Shown piece after piece: positions 9,635-17,286 of a stretch of 27,399 bases of DNA. The notes under the pieces were generated by a model. That model worked only from the letters and a program-made list of their open reading frames with translations, was not told where the DNA came from and did not search any database. Source of the stretch: an uncultured Negativicutes bacterium (GTDB taxonomy: Bacteria; Bacillota; Negativicutes; Acidaminococcales; Acidaminococcaceae). The stretch spans positions 1 through 27,399 of the forward strand of contig CALAZX010000222.1 in NCBI GenBank assembly GCA_937926555.1. The letters are read 5' to 3'. The first letter of the stretch is position 1; each line of letters opens with the position of its first letter. A program made the translations under genes and the position numbers.

Positions 9635-10601
9635 GCCGTACCGGCACCTGGGCCGGCATTTTCTTTCCTTCCAGTCCCGCCAGGATGTTGTCCGCGGTGA
9701 CCAGGGACATGGCGTCCTTGGTCTCGCCGGTGGCGGTGGCGATATGAGGCGTGATGGTGACTTTGCCGGTGGCCAGGAGAGGATGGTCCCCCGGGAAGGG
9801 TTCCGGATCCGTCACGTCAAGGGCCGCGGCGGCCAGCTTGCCGGAAGCCAGCGCCTCCGTCAGGGCCTCCGTGTCCACCACTTTGCCCCGGGACACGTTG
9901 ATGAAACGGGCCCCGTCCTTCATCATGGCGAAGGTCTCTCTGTTGAACATGCCCTTCGTGGACTCGTTCAGGGTCACCGTCACCACCACGAAGTCGGACT
10001 GGGCCAACAGGTCCGGCAGGGTGGCGTAGGATGCCCCGATGGCCTCGTCGTCCAGCCGGCGGCTGCGGTTGTGGTAGAGCACCTTCATGCCGCTGGCCTT
10101 GGCCCGGGCCACGATGGCGCTGCCGATGTCACCCATGCCCACGATGCCCACGGTCTTGCCGTAGAGGGTCACACCCAGGCCGGGAGCCTTCCGCTCCGCC
10201 CAGGTGCCGGCGGCCACGTGGAGATGGCCCCTGACGATGCCCCTGGCGGTGTCCAGCATGAGGCCGTAGGCCAGGTCGGCCACGTCGTTCACCAGGATGC
10301 CGGGGGTGTGCCCCACTTTCACGCCCCTGCGGCTGCAGGCGGCGATGTCGATATTGTCGTAGCCCACGGAGGCCTGGGCGATGACCTTCAGCTTGGGCGC
10401 CTTCTCCAGGAGCGCCTCATCGATGCGGATATTGCTGACGGAATAGATGGCCTCCGCCTCCGCCAGCCAGGCGTCCCACTGCTCCGCGGGGACACGGCCC
10501 CGCTGCTGCCAGCTGTACAGGTCCACTTTGTCTTTCAGATAGTCATAGGCGGCCTGGCGGATCTTGCCGCTGCAGACCACCCTGCATTTTCTCAGGTCCA
10601 T
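9627..10601 (-). CDS. D-isomer-specific 2-hydroxyacid dehydrogenase
   Basis: NAD(P)-dependent reduction of a 2-oxoacid to a D-2-hydroxyacid, or the reverse; cytosolic. The 324-residue protein has the Rossmann motif VGIVGMGDIGSA (151-162). The catalytic triad is Arg238 (INVSRGKVVD), Glu267 (DVTDPEPFPGDHPL) and His286 (TPHIATAT). It resembles the glyoxylate/hydroxypyruvate reductase branch more than D-lactate dehydrogenase, but the substrate cannot be fixed from sequence alone. AAGGAGGAAC lies just before the ATG. Its stop codon overlaps the CHAD gene start. A glyoxalase-family gene sits 139 bases upstream with no visible terminator between, so the three may be one transcript. Confidence 0.93.
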   Translation of the reverse strand: MDLRKCRVVCSGKIRQAAYDYLKDKVDLYSWQQRGRVPAEQWDAWLAEAEAIYSVSNIRIDEALLEKAPKLKVIAQASVGYDNIDIAACSRRGVKVGHTPGILVNDVADLAYGLMLDTARGIVRGHLHVAAGTWAERKAPGLGVTLYGKTVGIVGMGDIGSAIVARAKASGMKVLYHNRSRRLDDEAIGASYATLPDLLAQSDFVVVTVTLNESTKGMFNRETFAMMKDGARFINVSRGKVVDTEALTEALASGKLAAAALDVTDPEPFPGDHPLLATGKVTITPHIATATGETKDAMSLVTADNILAGLEGKKMPAQVPVRHG

Positions 10602-10740
10602 AACGTTCCTCCTTGCGGCGCCTCTCTCCGGCGCCCCTCTGTCACTCCAGTCCGGGCATGTTCCCCGTTCCGGATGGCTTTGTCTTCCCTGTCATGCCGA
10701 TCTCCGGCATACTTCACCGGGATTCAGCACGTTCCGGCGC

Positions 10741-11109
10741 TTATCTCTTCTTGGGAGGCAGCACTTCCAGCCAGTAGTTGTCCGGATCGGCGATGAAATA
10801 GATGCCCATCTCCGGATTCTCGTAGACAATGCAGCCCATCTTGCGGTGCTTCTCGTGGGCCGCCTCAAAATCGTCAGCCTCGAAGGCCAGGTGGAACTCG
10901 TTCTCGCCCAGGTTGTAGGGCTCCTTCCGGTCTTTCAGCCAGGTGAGCTCCAGCTGGTGGCGGCTGCTGCCGTCACCCAGATAGACGATGGTGAAGGCGG
11001 GTTTCTCGATCCGCCGCACCTCTTTCAGGCCCAGGGCCTCCTCGTAGAACTTGAGGCTCTTCTCCAGGTCCAGCACGTTGAAGTTGTTATGCAAAAAGGT
11101 GAATGTCAT
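10741..11109 (-). CDS. gloA: glyoxalase I / VOC-family protein
   Basis: A 122-residue vicinal-oxygen-chelate protein resembling lactoylglutathione lyase, which isomerises the methylglyoxal-thiol adduct. The four metal ligands of glyoxalase I are all placeable: His7 (FLHNNFNV), Glu54 (HQLELTW), His73 (NEFHLAFEADD) and Glu115 (NYWLEV). The length is that of short bacterial GloA. The ATG at 11109 is chosen because ACAGGAGGGATC precedes it. An upstream in-frame start would add 23 residues lying across a terminator. The physiological thiol is unknown in such organisms, so the symbol is tentative. It stands just ahead of the 2-hydroxyacid dehydrogenase gene. Confidence 0.88.
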   Translation of the reverse strand: MTFTFLHNNFNVLDLEKSLKFYEEALGLKEVRRIEKPAFTIVYLGDGSSRHQLELTWLKDRKEPYNLGENEFHLAFEADDFEAAHEKHRKMGCIVYENPEMGIYFIADPDNYWLEVLPPKKR

Positions 11110-11146
11110 GATGATCCCTCCTGTTTTTCCGACCTGTCCCGCAGGC

Positions 11147-11186
11147 AAAAAAATAACGGGACAGAGTATATACTCCATTCCGTTAT
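11147..11186 (-). terminator. intrinsic terminator of the DUF456 gene
   Basis: Minus-strand ATAACGG/CCGTTAT stem (11180-11186 with 11153-11159), with a self-complementary GAGTATATACTC inside, followed by a run of seven T. It lies only 12 bases past the DUF456 stop and 38 bases before the VOC start. Confidence 0.85.
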
Positions 11187-11198
11187 TATACCACTAAA

Positions 11199-11747
11199 TC
11201 AGTGGAAAAAGAAAATCTGTCTGATGAGAAGAAGGGCCAGGATGAACGTGGCCACCAGCTTGCCGGCGATGGCCAGGCACTGCATCTTCGCCGCTTTCCA
11301 GGCCAGGGCTCCGGCATAGCGGTTGCTCCGGGTCCGGCCGTACTCATAGGCGTAGGCCGCCAGGAAGGCCGCCACCGCGCCGCCCACCACGCTGCCGATG
11401 ATGGGCAGCACCAGGGTGCCGCAGACGGTCCCCGCGAAAGTGGTGAGGCCCAGGATGCCCACCGCCCACCAGGGCATCTTCCTCGCCACCTTCTTGATGC
11501 CGAAGAAGGACAGCCCGAACTCCCACAGCTCCCCGAAGACATAGACGAAGGCCATGGCGGTGAGAAGCCGCATGTCCTGGTACTTGGCGGGATTGTAAAA
11601 GGCGAACCCGATTCCCGTCAGCATCATCAGGGTGTTCCCCGGCATGCTGAAAAGCGCCAGCAGGAACGCCAGCAGGATGATCAGTCCCGCGATCACCCAG
11701 TCCATCAGATAGGGATCCGCCAGAAACCGCTGCACCGTCACTTCCAT
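11199..11747 (-). CDS. DUF456 family membrane protein
   Basis: A 182-residue integral membrane protein of the DUF456 family, with no established function. Visible helices are VIAGLIILLAFLLALFSMPG near the N-terminus, a MPGNTLMMLTG segment typical of the family, and a long Gly/Ala-rich pair (VLPIIGSVVGGAVAAFLAAYAYEYG). The last helix is near the C-terminus (LVATFILALLLIRQIFFF). The ATG at 11747 is chosen because AAAGGAAG sits ten bases upstream; an upstream start would add 15 hydrophilic residues. It has an extended -10 promoter and its own terminator, so it is likely monocistronic. Confidence 0.85.
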   Translation of the reverse strand: MEVTVQRFLADPYLMDWVIAGLIILLAFLLALFSMPGNTLMMLTGIGFAFYNPAKYQDMRLLTAMAFVYVFGELWEFGLSFFGIKKVARKMPWWAVGILGLTTFAGTVCGTLVLPIIGSVVGGAVAAFLAAYAYEYGRTRSNRYAGALAWKAAKMQCLAIAGKLVATFILALLLIRQIFFFH

Positions 11748-11910
11748 CAGATCTGTTCTTCCTTTCCCGTCTTTCCCATAAACCCGGACCATATCACCCT
11801 TGTCCGCGGCCGGGCTTCCTTTCCCGCAGACCTGTCATTCTCCGCCTCCCCGCTCCGGCAGGGATTGCGGCAGTCCCCTCAGGGACTCTCTTTCCGTTTC
11901 GTCGGTGATT

Positions 11911-11939
11911 ATTATAGCACACGGCGGCAGGGAAACATT
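11911..11939 (-). promoter_or_regulatory. DUF456 promoter (extended -10)
   Basis: Minus-strand TGC-TATAAT (11911-11919) with a poor -35 near 11934-11939. The 483-base spacer 11748-12230 also holds a GC-rich hairpin (CTCCGCC/GGCGGAG, 12077-12091) and the mscS promoter. I see no convincing gene there. Confidence 0.55.
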
Positions 11940-12133
11940 GAAACGTATGTGAACTAAGCCCTTTCCGGGCCATTGTTCACAAAGACTCCACAAAGCCGGG
12001 CCGGTTTCTCCGCCCGGGGAGGGAATCGCGATGGTGGAAGTTTGCGCCTTCCTGAAAAAACCGTCCCACGCCTCCGCTCCGCCCGGCGGAGAAAGAAAAT
12101 CCCCTGTTTTCTATAGGAAATGCCGCCATCCAT

Positions 12134-12162
12134 TTGAAATGAAGCGGCTGAGATGGTAAAAT
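12134..12162 (+). promoter_or_regulatory. promoter of the MscS-family gene
   Basis: TTGAAA (12134-12139), an exact 17-base spacer, then TAAAAT (12157-12162), about 70 bases before the start. Confidence 0.7.
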
Positions 12163-12230
12163 ATTTACTACAGATAACGAAACAATCTTGAAAACAGTGG
12201 CGGCGACGCCGTCCACACAGGAGGTAACAC

Positions 12231-13484
12231 ATGAATTCACTGATGCTCTCGATCTGCGGTCCGTCCCTCTGGGCCGTGCTGAAACCCTGGACCCACTCCG
12301 TGATGCTGTTCATCGGAGTGATGATTTTCCGTTTCCTGTTCAAACGGATCATGATCGCACTCATACGCTCCCTGGAGAAGAAGATGGATTTCGAGATCCT
12401 GGACAGTCTCCTGGACGCCTTCGACAAACCCATACAGGCGTTCCTGCTGATGCTGGCCATCTATCTCTTCGTCATCACCTGTCCGGTGGACATGGTGGCC
12501 GGACATCCCGCCGTGGACCAGGTGCTCCGCAGCTGCATCATCTTCTGCGTCATCTGGGGCCTGTACAACCTCTGTGACGTGGGGCACGGCTTCATCCTCC
12601 ATATGATGAAGCGGGCCGGCCTCAACATCGACCACGCCATCGCAGGTCTGCTGTCCGCAGTGGCCCATATCCTGGCCGTGATGCTGGGCTTCGTGATGAT
12701 CGCCAAAGAGTGGAACTACGACATCTCCGCCTTCATCGCCTCCCTGGGTATCGGCTCCCTGGCCGTGGCACTGGCCGCCAAGGACTCCCTGGCCAACGTC
12801 TTCGGCAGCGTCATCATCATCATGGACAAACCCTTCACCGTGGGTGACTGGATCAAGACCAACAGCGTGGAGGGCATCGTGGAGAAGGTCTCCTTCCGGA
12901 GCACCGGCATCCGCACCTTCACCCAGGAGCTGGTCTACGTGCCCAACTCCCTGCTGTCCAACACGCCCATCATCAACTACTCCCGCCGGCAGAAATACCG
13001 CATCCAGTTCTCCCTGGGGCTCACCTACAGCTCCACCGCCGACCAGCTGGAGCCGGTATGCGCCGACATCCTGGAGTTCTGCCGCCAGGACCCGGGACTC
13101 TACAGCGACACCAACGAGGTCAACTTCTTCGACTTCGGCGACAGCTCCCTGGACCTGCGCGTGGTATGCTACGCCAAGACCAACACCTGGCGTGAGTACC
13201 TGGAGACCCGTGAGCGCCTGAACCTGGAGATCATGAAGATTATGGACCGGAACGGCGTCGGCTGCGCCTTCCCCAGCATGTCCCTCTATATGGGCCAGTC
13301 CCTCAACGTGGACATGGCGCACCCGAAAGGTGTCCGCATCGACCCCATCGGCGCGGATCCGGTGCAGTCCATCGCCACCGAGGAAGGCATGGAAGTGGCC
13401 CGTGCCGCCCAGGCGGAGCGCGCCGCCCGGAAAGCCGCGCAGGCTGCCCAGGCCGCCAAAGAGGAGCCCATCGACCAGAAATAA
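12231..13484 (+). CDS. mscS: MscS-family mechanosensitive channel
   Basis: Small-conductance mechanosensitive channel that releases solutes during hypo-osmotic shock; cytoplasmic membrane. The 417-residue protein has about four N-terminal helices before the conserved pore helix (SLGIGSLAVALAAKDSLANVFG, within about 170-195). Then come the beta domain with KPFTVGDWI and VEGIVEKVSFRSTGIRT, and the alpha/beta cage domain. It is longer than E. coli MscS (286 residues). The extra is N-terminal helices plus an Ala/Glu-rich C-terminal tail (AQAERAARKAAQAAQAAKEE) that may form a coiled coil. AGGAGG lies before the ATG. The gene is monocistronic, ending at a strong terminator. Confidence 0.93.
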   Translation: MNSLMLSICGPSLWAVLKPWTHSVMLFIGVMIFRFLFKRIMIALIRSLEKKMDFEILDSLLDAFDKPIQAFLLMLAIYLFVITCPVDMVAGHPAVDQVLRSCIIFCVIWGLYNLCDVGHGFILHMMKRAGLNIDHAIAGLLSAVAHILAVMLGFVMIAKEWNYDISAFIASLGIGSLAVALAAKDSLANVFGSVIIIMDKPFTVGDWIKTNSVEGIVEKVSFRSTGIRTFTQELVYVPNSLLSNTPIINYSRRQKYRIQFSLGLTYSSTADQLEPVCADILEFCRQDPGLYSDTNEVNFFDFGDSSLDLRVVCYAKTNTWREYLETRERLNLEIMKIMDRNGVGCAFPSMSLYMGQSLNVDMAHPKGVRIDPIGADPVQSIATEEGMEVARAAQAERAARKAAQAAQAAKEEPIDQK

Positions 13485-13568
13485 TCTGCCGCCGCGGGTT
13501 TCCCTAGCCGCATGATATAGTAGCGGTTGCATCCCGCAGAATGCCGCGGAAAACAGAATACGGAACAC

Positions 13569-13616
13569 AAAACCCCTCCAGCCCGGATTCGCTCCGGACG
13601 GAGGGGGTTCTTTTTA
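13569..13616. terminator. bidirectional terminator between mscS and ade
   Basis: AACCCCTCC (13571-13579) pairs with GGAGGGGGTT (13600-13609), with an inner CCGGA/TCCGG stem. On the plus strand CTTTTT follows; on the minus strand TTTTG follows. Confidence 0.85.
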
Positions 13617-13712
13617 TGCTTTTTATGCTTAGCGCATACCTGTCTGATGCTTGGCTTGCGCTTATTCTATGTGTCTCTCGTGCTTATCTCACGCTTGTTC
13701 CAGGCTTCCGTT
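13617..13712. repeat. GCTT-rich degenerate repeat tract
   Basis: About eight GCTT(A/G/C) words occur in some 95 bases between the mscS terminator and the ade stop, several followed by ATTC or ATCTC-like sequence. Spacing is irregular (roughly 10-20 bases), so this is a degenerate low-complexity tract, not a clean tandem array. Confidence 0.35.
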
Positions 13713-13719
13713 CACAGCC

Positions 13720-15453
13720 TCATTCCGCCCAGGGGCTGATAAGCTGGAAGCGGTTCACGTCCACCAGGCCCTTGTCGGTGAGGCGCAGGGTGGGGATTAC
13801 GGGGAGCGCCAGGAAGGACAGGGTCATGAAGACGTTGAAGTCCTCCGGCAGGCCCAGCTCGGCGGCCCAGAAATGGAGCTGCTTCAGCTGGGCGTTCACG
13901 GCGGCGCCCTCCTTGTCGGACATCAGTCCGGCGATAGGCAGGGGCACAGTGGAGCGCACCTCGCCGTCGGCCACGATCACCAGTCCGCCGCCCACGGCCC
14001 GGAGCCGGTTGGCGGCCACGGCCATGTCCTCGTCGTTGGTGCCCAGGACAATCAGGTTGTGGGAGTCATGGGCCACGGTGGAGGCCACGGCGCCTTTCTT
14101 CAGGTTGAAGCCGTGGACAAAGCCCAGGCCGATGTTGCCGGTGTTGTGGTGCCGCTCGCAGACCGCCATCTTGAGGATGTCGTTCTCCGTGTCGCTGACC
14201 ACCTGGCCATTCACCACTTTCGGCTCCAGCAGCAGGTCCTCGGTGAGAAGCTGCTCCCGGCAGATGCCGATGACGTGCATCTTGCGGCCGGCCTCGCCGG
14301 GGAAGGCGAAGCTCTCCGGGGTCATCTCCGGCATGTTCATGGAGCTGGCCACCGGTTCCAGCACGGAGACGCTCTCCCACTGGAGCTGGCGGTTCCGCAC
14401 GATGGGCAGGCCCTTCTTGATCACGTGGACAGGCTGGAAACCAGCCAGGCTGTCGAAGACGTTGATATCGGCGAAGTATCCCGGAGCGATGGCGCCGGTG
14501 TCCTTCAGGCCGTAGCACTCCGCGGTGTTCAGGGAGGCCATGGGGATCAGCAGCTCCGCCGGACAGCCCTGGGTGACGCCGATCTCCAGCAGGTAGTTGA
14601 CGCTGCCTTCGGAGATCAGGTCGTCGGCGTGCCGGTCGTCGGTGCAGAGGCAGCAGCGACGGCAGGTGTCCTCATTCACGACGGGAAGCAGGTCCACCAG
14701 ATTGTGGGCGGCGGAACCCTCCCGCAGCAGGACATACATGCCCCGGCGCAGTTTCTCCCGGGCCTCCTCGGCGGTGACACACTCGTGGTCCGTATGGACC
14801 CCGGCGGTGATATAGGCGTTGAGGCTCTGCCCGGTGAGGCCGGGAGCGTGGCCGTCGATGACACGGTCACAGAAGAGAGCCATCTTGGCCATGGCCTCCG
14901 GCGTGCGGAAGAGCACTCCGGGGACATCCATCATCTCGCCCAGACCCAGCACCCAATCATTCTCGTCCTTCAGCTCCGCCATGTCGGCGGCGGACAGTGC
15001 CGCCCCGGCGTTCTCCATGGACGTGGCGGGAACGCAGCTGGGCAGCATCATATAGACGGAGAAAGGCATGTCCTCCGTCTCCTTGAGGAAGAAGCGGATT
15101 CCCTCCGCCCCCATGACGTTGGCGATCTCGTGAGGGTCGGCCACCACGCCGGTGACGCCGTTCAGGAGAAGGATCTTCACCATCTCCCGGGGCGCCAGCA
15201 TGGAGCTCTCCAGATGCACATGGGCGTCGATGAATCCCGGCGTCAGGTACTTGCCGGTGACATCGATCTCCTCCTTGCCTCTGTAGCTGCCAAGGCCCAC
15301 CACCTTGTTGCCGCTGATGGCCACGTCCACATCCTCCCACTCCCGTGTGAAGACGTTGAACACATGGCCGCCTTTCAGCACCAGTCCCGCCGGTTCCTCC
15401 CCGGCGGCGATGCGGATCTGTTCTTCCAGTGAAGTCTCTCTGCAGTATTTCAT
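13720..15453 (-). CDS. ade: adenine deaminase
   Basis: Hydrolyses adenine to hypoxanthine and ammonia in purine salvage; metal-dependent amidohydrolase. The 577-residue protein has the metal-binding PGFIDAHVHLESSM motif (His78, His80). Other family blocks are VADPHEIANV, GHAPGLTG and HTDHECV, and there is a large C-terminal domain with HDSHNLIVLG. Length and motifs match the Ade family, not the shorter adenosine deaminase type. The ATG at 15453 lies just after GGGGTGG; a TTG one codon upstream is less likely. The promoter is divergent from the tauE gene. It lacks neighbours of a purine operon here, so it is a stand-alone gene. Confidence 0.95.
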   Translation of the reverse strand: MKYCRETSLEEQIRIAAGEEPAGLVLKGGHVFNVFTREWEDVDVAISGNKVVGLGSYRGKEEIDVTGKYLTPGFIDAHVHLESSMLAPREMVKILLLNGVTGVVADPHEIANVMGAEGIRFFLKETEDMPFSVYMMLPSCVPATSMENAGAALSAADMAELKDENDWVLGLGEMMDVPGVLFRTPEAMAKMALFCDRVIDGHAPGLTGQSLNAYITAGVHTDHECVTAEEAREKLRRGMYVLLREGSAAHNLVDLLPVVNEDTCRRCCLCTDDRHADDLISEGSVNYLLEIGVTQGCPAELLIPMASLNTAECYGLKDTGAIAPGYFADINVFDSLAGFQPVHVIKKGLPIVRNRQLQWESVSVLEPVASSMNMPEMTPESFAFPGEAGRKMHVIGICREQLLTEDLLLEPKVVNGQVVSDTENDILKMAVCERHHNTGNIGLGFVHGFNLKKGAVASTVAHDSHNLIVLGTNDEDMAVAANRLRAVGGGLVIVADGEVRSTVPLPIAGLMSDKEGAAVNAQLKQLHFWAAELGLPEDFNVFMTLSFLALPVIPTLRLTDKGLVDVNRFQLISPWAE

Positions 15454-15499
15454 CAAGCCACCCCATTATCTCTCTCGATTTGTATAAACTTCCGGTTTT

Positions 15500-15508
15500 A
15501 TTATACCA
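15500..15508 (-). promoter_or_regulatory. ade promoter (extended -10)
   Basis: Minus-strand TGG-TATAAT (15500-15508) with a weak -35 (TGAAGA, 16-base spacer). Confidence 0.55.
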
Positions 15509-15534
15509 TAGATGACTTTAATCTTCACATCCAC

Positions 15535-15563
15535 TGCACAGATTGCCAATTTTCTGCTATAAT
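15535..15563 (+). promoter_or_regulatory. tauE-family gene promoter
   Basis: TGCACA (15535-15540), a 17-base spacer ending in TGC, then TATAAT (15558-15563): an extended -10 promoter divergent from ade. Confidence 0.65.
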
Positions 15564-15629
15564 GAAAGCCTGATATGTTAACCCGGACGCGGTTCTTTAG
15601 GCCGCTGTCCTCTGAGAAAGGACGTATTT

Positions 15630-16391
15630 ATGGAAACCTACCTGCCTTACCTGATAGTCTGCCCCCTGCTTTTCCTTGCGGGATTCGTGGACTCCATCGC
15701 CGGCGGCGGCGGACTGATCTCCCTGCCGGCCTACCTGCTGGCCGGAGTGCCGCCCCACATGGCCCTGGGCACCAACAAGTTCAGCTCCACCTGCGGCACC
15801 AGCATCTCCACCATCCGCTTCGCCATGAACGGCTTCATCAAAGTGCGGCTGGCGGTGGTCTGCGTCATCTTCGCCTTCATCGGCTCCTCCATCGGGTCAC
15901 GGCTGGCCCTGCTCCTCAGCGAGAAGATGGTGGGACACCTGATGATCGTCATCCTGCCCCTGGTGGCCTTCTACGTCCTGCGGAACAAGAAACTGAGCCA
16001 GGCTCCCGAGCTGATCGAGCCGGAACCGGATGAGCGCACGCCCTATATCTGCGCAGCCGCTGCCCTCGTCATCGGCTGCTATGACGGCTTCTACGGCCCG
16101 GGCACCGGCACCTTCCTGCTGCTGGTCCTCACCGGCTGGGCCAAACTGGGCCTCCGGACCTCCGCCGGCCTGACGAAAGTCACCAACCTGACCTCCAACG
16201 TGGCGGCCCTGGTGACCTTCATCCTCAGCGCCAAGGTCTACTACCCCCTGGGCATCGCCGGCGCCATCTTCAATATCCTGGGCAACTACGTGGGCTCTGG
16301 CATGGTGCTGAACAACGCCCAGAAAGTAGTGAAGCCCATCATCTTCATCGTCCTTGGACTGCTGTTCATCAAGATCCTGCTCCAGGGATAG
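15630..16391 (+). CDS. TauE/SafE family sulfite/anion exporter-type permease
   Basis: A 253-residue membrane protein of the TauE/SafE (DUF81) family, thought to move sulfite, sulfoacetate or related organic anions. Two inverted halves are visible. The first has GFVDSIAGGGGLISLP and ALGTNKFSSTCGT; the second has GCYDGFYGPGTGTFLLL and GLTKVTNLTSNVAAL. The repeat of the (D)x(I/F)xGxGxG and TNK/TKVTN motifs in each half is diagnostic. AAAGGAC lies nine bases before the ATG. The gene is monocistronic between its promoter and a strong terminator. The substrate cannot be inferred, as no sulfur gene is nearby. Confidence 0.9.
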   Translation: METYLPYLIVCPLLFLAGFVDSIAGGGGLISLPAYLLAGVPPHMALGTNKFSSTCGTSISTIRFAMNGFIKVRLAVVCVIFAFIGSSIGSRLALLLSEKMVGHLMIVILPLVAFYVLRNKKLSQAPELIEPEPDERTPYICAAAALVIGCYDGFYGPGTGTFLLLVLTGWAKLGLRTSAGLTKVTNLTSNVAALVTFILSAKVYYPLGIAGAIFNILGNYVGSGMVLNNAQKVVKPIIFIVLGLLFIKILLQG

Positions 16392-16465
16392 GAGAAAGAC
16401 CGGTAACGCCGGACCCGCACAAAAGAACATACTAAAAACAGAATAGGAAACAAAGACGACGGAAC

Positions 16466-16519
16466 ACAAAAGCCGTACCAAGACTGCGGAAGACGCAGTA
16501 CGAGGTATGGCTTTTTTTA
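16466..16519. terminator. bidirectional terminator
   Basis: AAAGCCGTACC (16469-16479) pairs with GGTATGGCTTT (16504-16514) with one G-U. There is an inner ACTGCG/CGCAGT stem. T-tracts occur on both sides, so it ends tauE (plus) and the exported-protein gene (minus). Confidence 0.88.
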
Positions 16520-16620
16520 TTATGATATGTCTGATTCGACAGCAGGTCTCTTTCACGTTCTCCTGTTCAGGATGTTATCCATCTACGGCTGACAGCGCAA
16601 TCCAGCGGCCGGCACCTCCC

Positions 16621-17274
16621 TCAGTCGAAAGGCACGCTGCTGGCGCGGCACCAGCCGAAGCTGACGAAGCTGCTGTGCTCCAGGGTGACGGTCTGGTTCT
16701 TCTCCTGGACCAGCACCACCCGGGGCTTGTCCATGTTTCCCACCTTGGTGATCACCACCACGCCGGCCTTCATCTCCGCCGAGGGAAACTCACGCCAGGT
16801 CTCGTCGAACTCCAGGTAGTAGGTTCCGGGAGGCATGTCCAGTCCCGTGTACCACATGCCGTCCTCCATCAGGTAGGTACCGTCAGGCTGCCGGGCAGGC
16901 CGCGTCTCGTTACCGAACACATAGGCCCGGGTGCCGGGCTTAATCTCGAATTTGACGCCGAAGGGGATCATCTCCGGGCTCCGGTTAGGACTCTTGTGGT
17001 CCTTGCCGTTCGTCTTGTGCTGCTCCCAGCCGCCCTCCGTGGACTCGAAAATATAGAACAGTCCGTTGTAGGGCAGGTCCTTTCCCATCACGTACTTTCC
17101 CGGTCCCAGGGACAGGGGGCCCGGATAGGCTACGGGATACTCCGCCGCGGCTTCCGCCCGGTTCATGCCCACTTCCGCCAGTCCGGCGCCAGCCAGCCCG
17201 GCTATAACCACACCGGCGGCGATGCCTAGCGCACACAGCGCCAGGGCCACGTTTCTTGCCAGTTTTCTGACCAA
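16621..17274 (-). CDS. predicted exported protein with two PGxY-type repeats
   Basis: I do not recognise a named family. The 217-residue protein starts with a basic, hydrophobic N-terminus (VRKLARNVALALCALGIAAGVVIAG) that reads as a signal sequence or membrane anchor. A likely cleavage site is around the AEAAAEYP region (about 41-47). The mature part has two related segments, GPGKYVMGKDLPYNGLFY (57-74) and DGMWYTGLDMPPGTYY (138-153). These match the G-x-Y-x-x-G-x-D-(L/M)-P-x-G-x-Y pattern of small beta domains in secreted Gram-positive proteins. The start is TTG at 17274, because GAGGAGG lies seven bases upstream and no other start fits. It begins 12 bases after the ClpX-like gene stop, so the two are one operon. 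Confidence 0.8.
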   Translation of the reverse strand: MVRKLARNVALALCALGIAAGVVIAGLAGAGLAEVGMNRAEAAAEYPVAYPGPLSLGPGKYVMGKDLPYNGLFYIFESTEGGWEQHKTNGKDHKSPNRSPEMIPFGVKFEIKPGTRAYVFGNETRPARQPDGTYLMEDGMWYTGLDMPPGTYYLEFDETWREFPSAEMKAGVVVITKVGNMDKPRVVLVQEKNQTVTLEHSSFVSFGWCRASSVPFD

Positions 17275-17286
17275 ATCAGTTCCTCC

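Noticed and set aside
9570..10796. Plus-strand frame of about 400 codons across the CHAD and dehydrogenase genes
   Set aside because: It crosses a real gene overlap on the other strand and has no motif or ribosome site.
11954..12460. Possible minus-strand genes upstream of mscS
   Set aside because: They cross the mscS promoter and start, lack ribosome sites and have no family-like features.
12237..13568. Minus-strand open frame antisense to the MscS gene
   Set aside because: Its His/Asp/Glu/Gly-rich composition is typical of a reverse-frame shadow, and the plus-strand gene has promoter, ribosome site and terminator.
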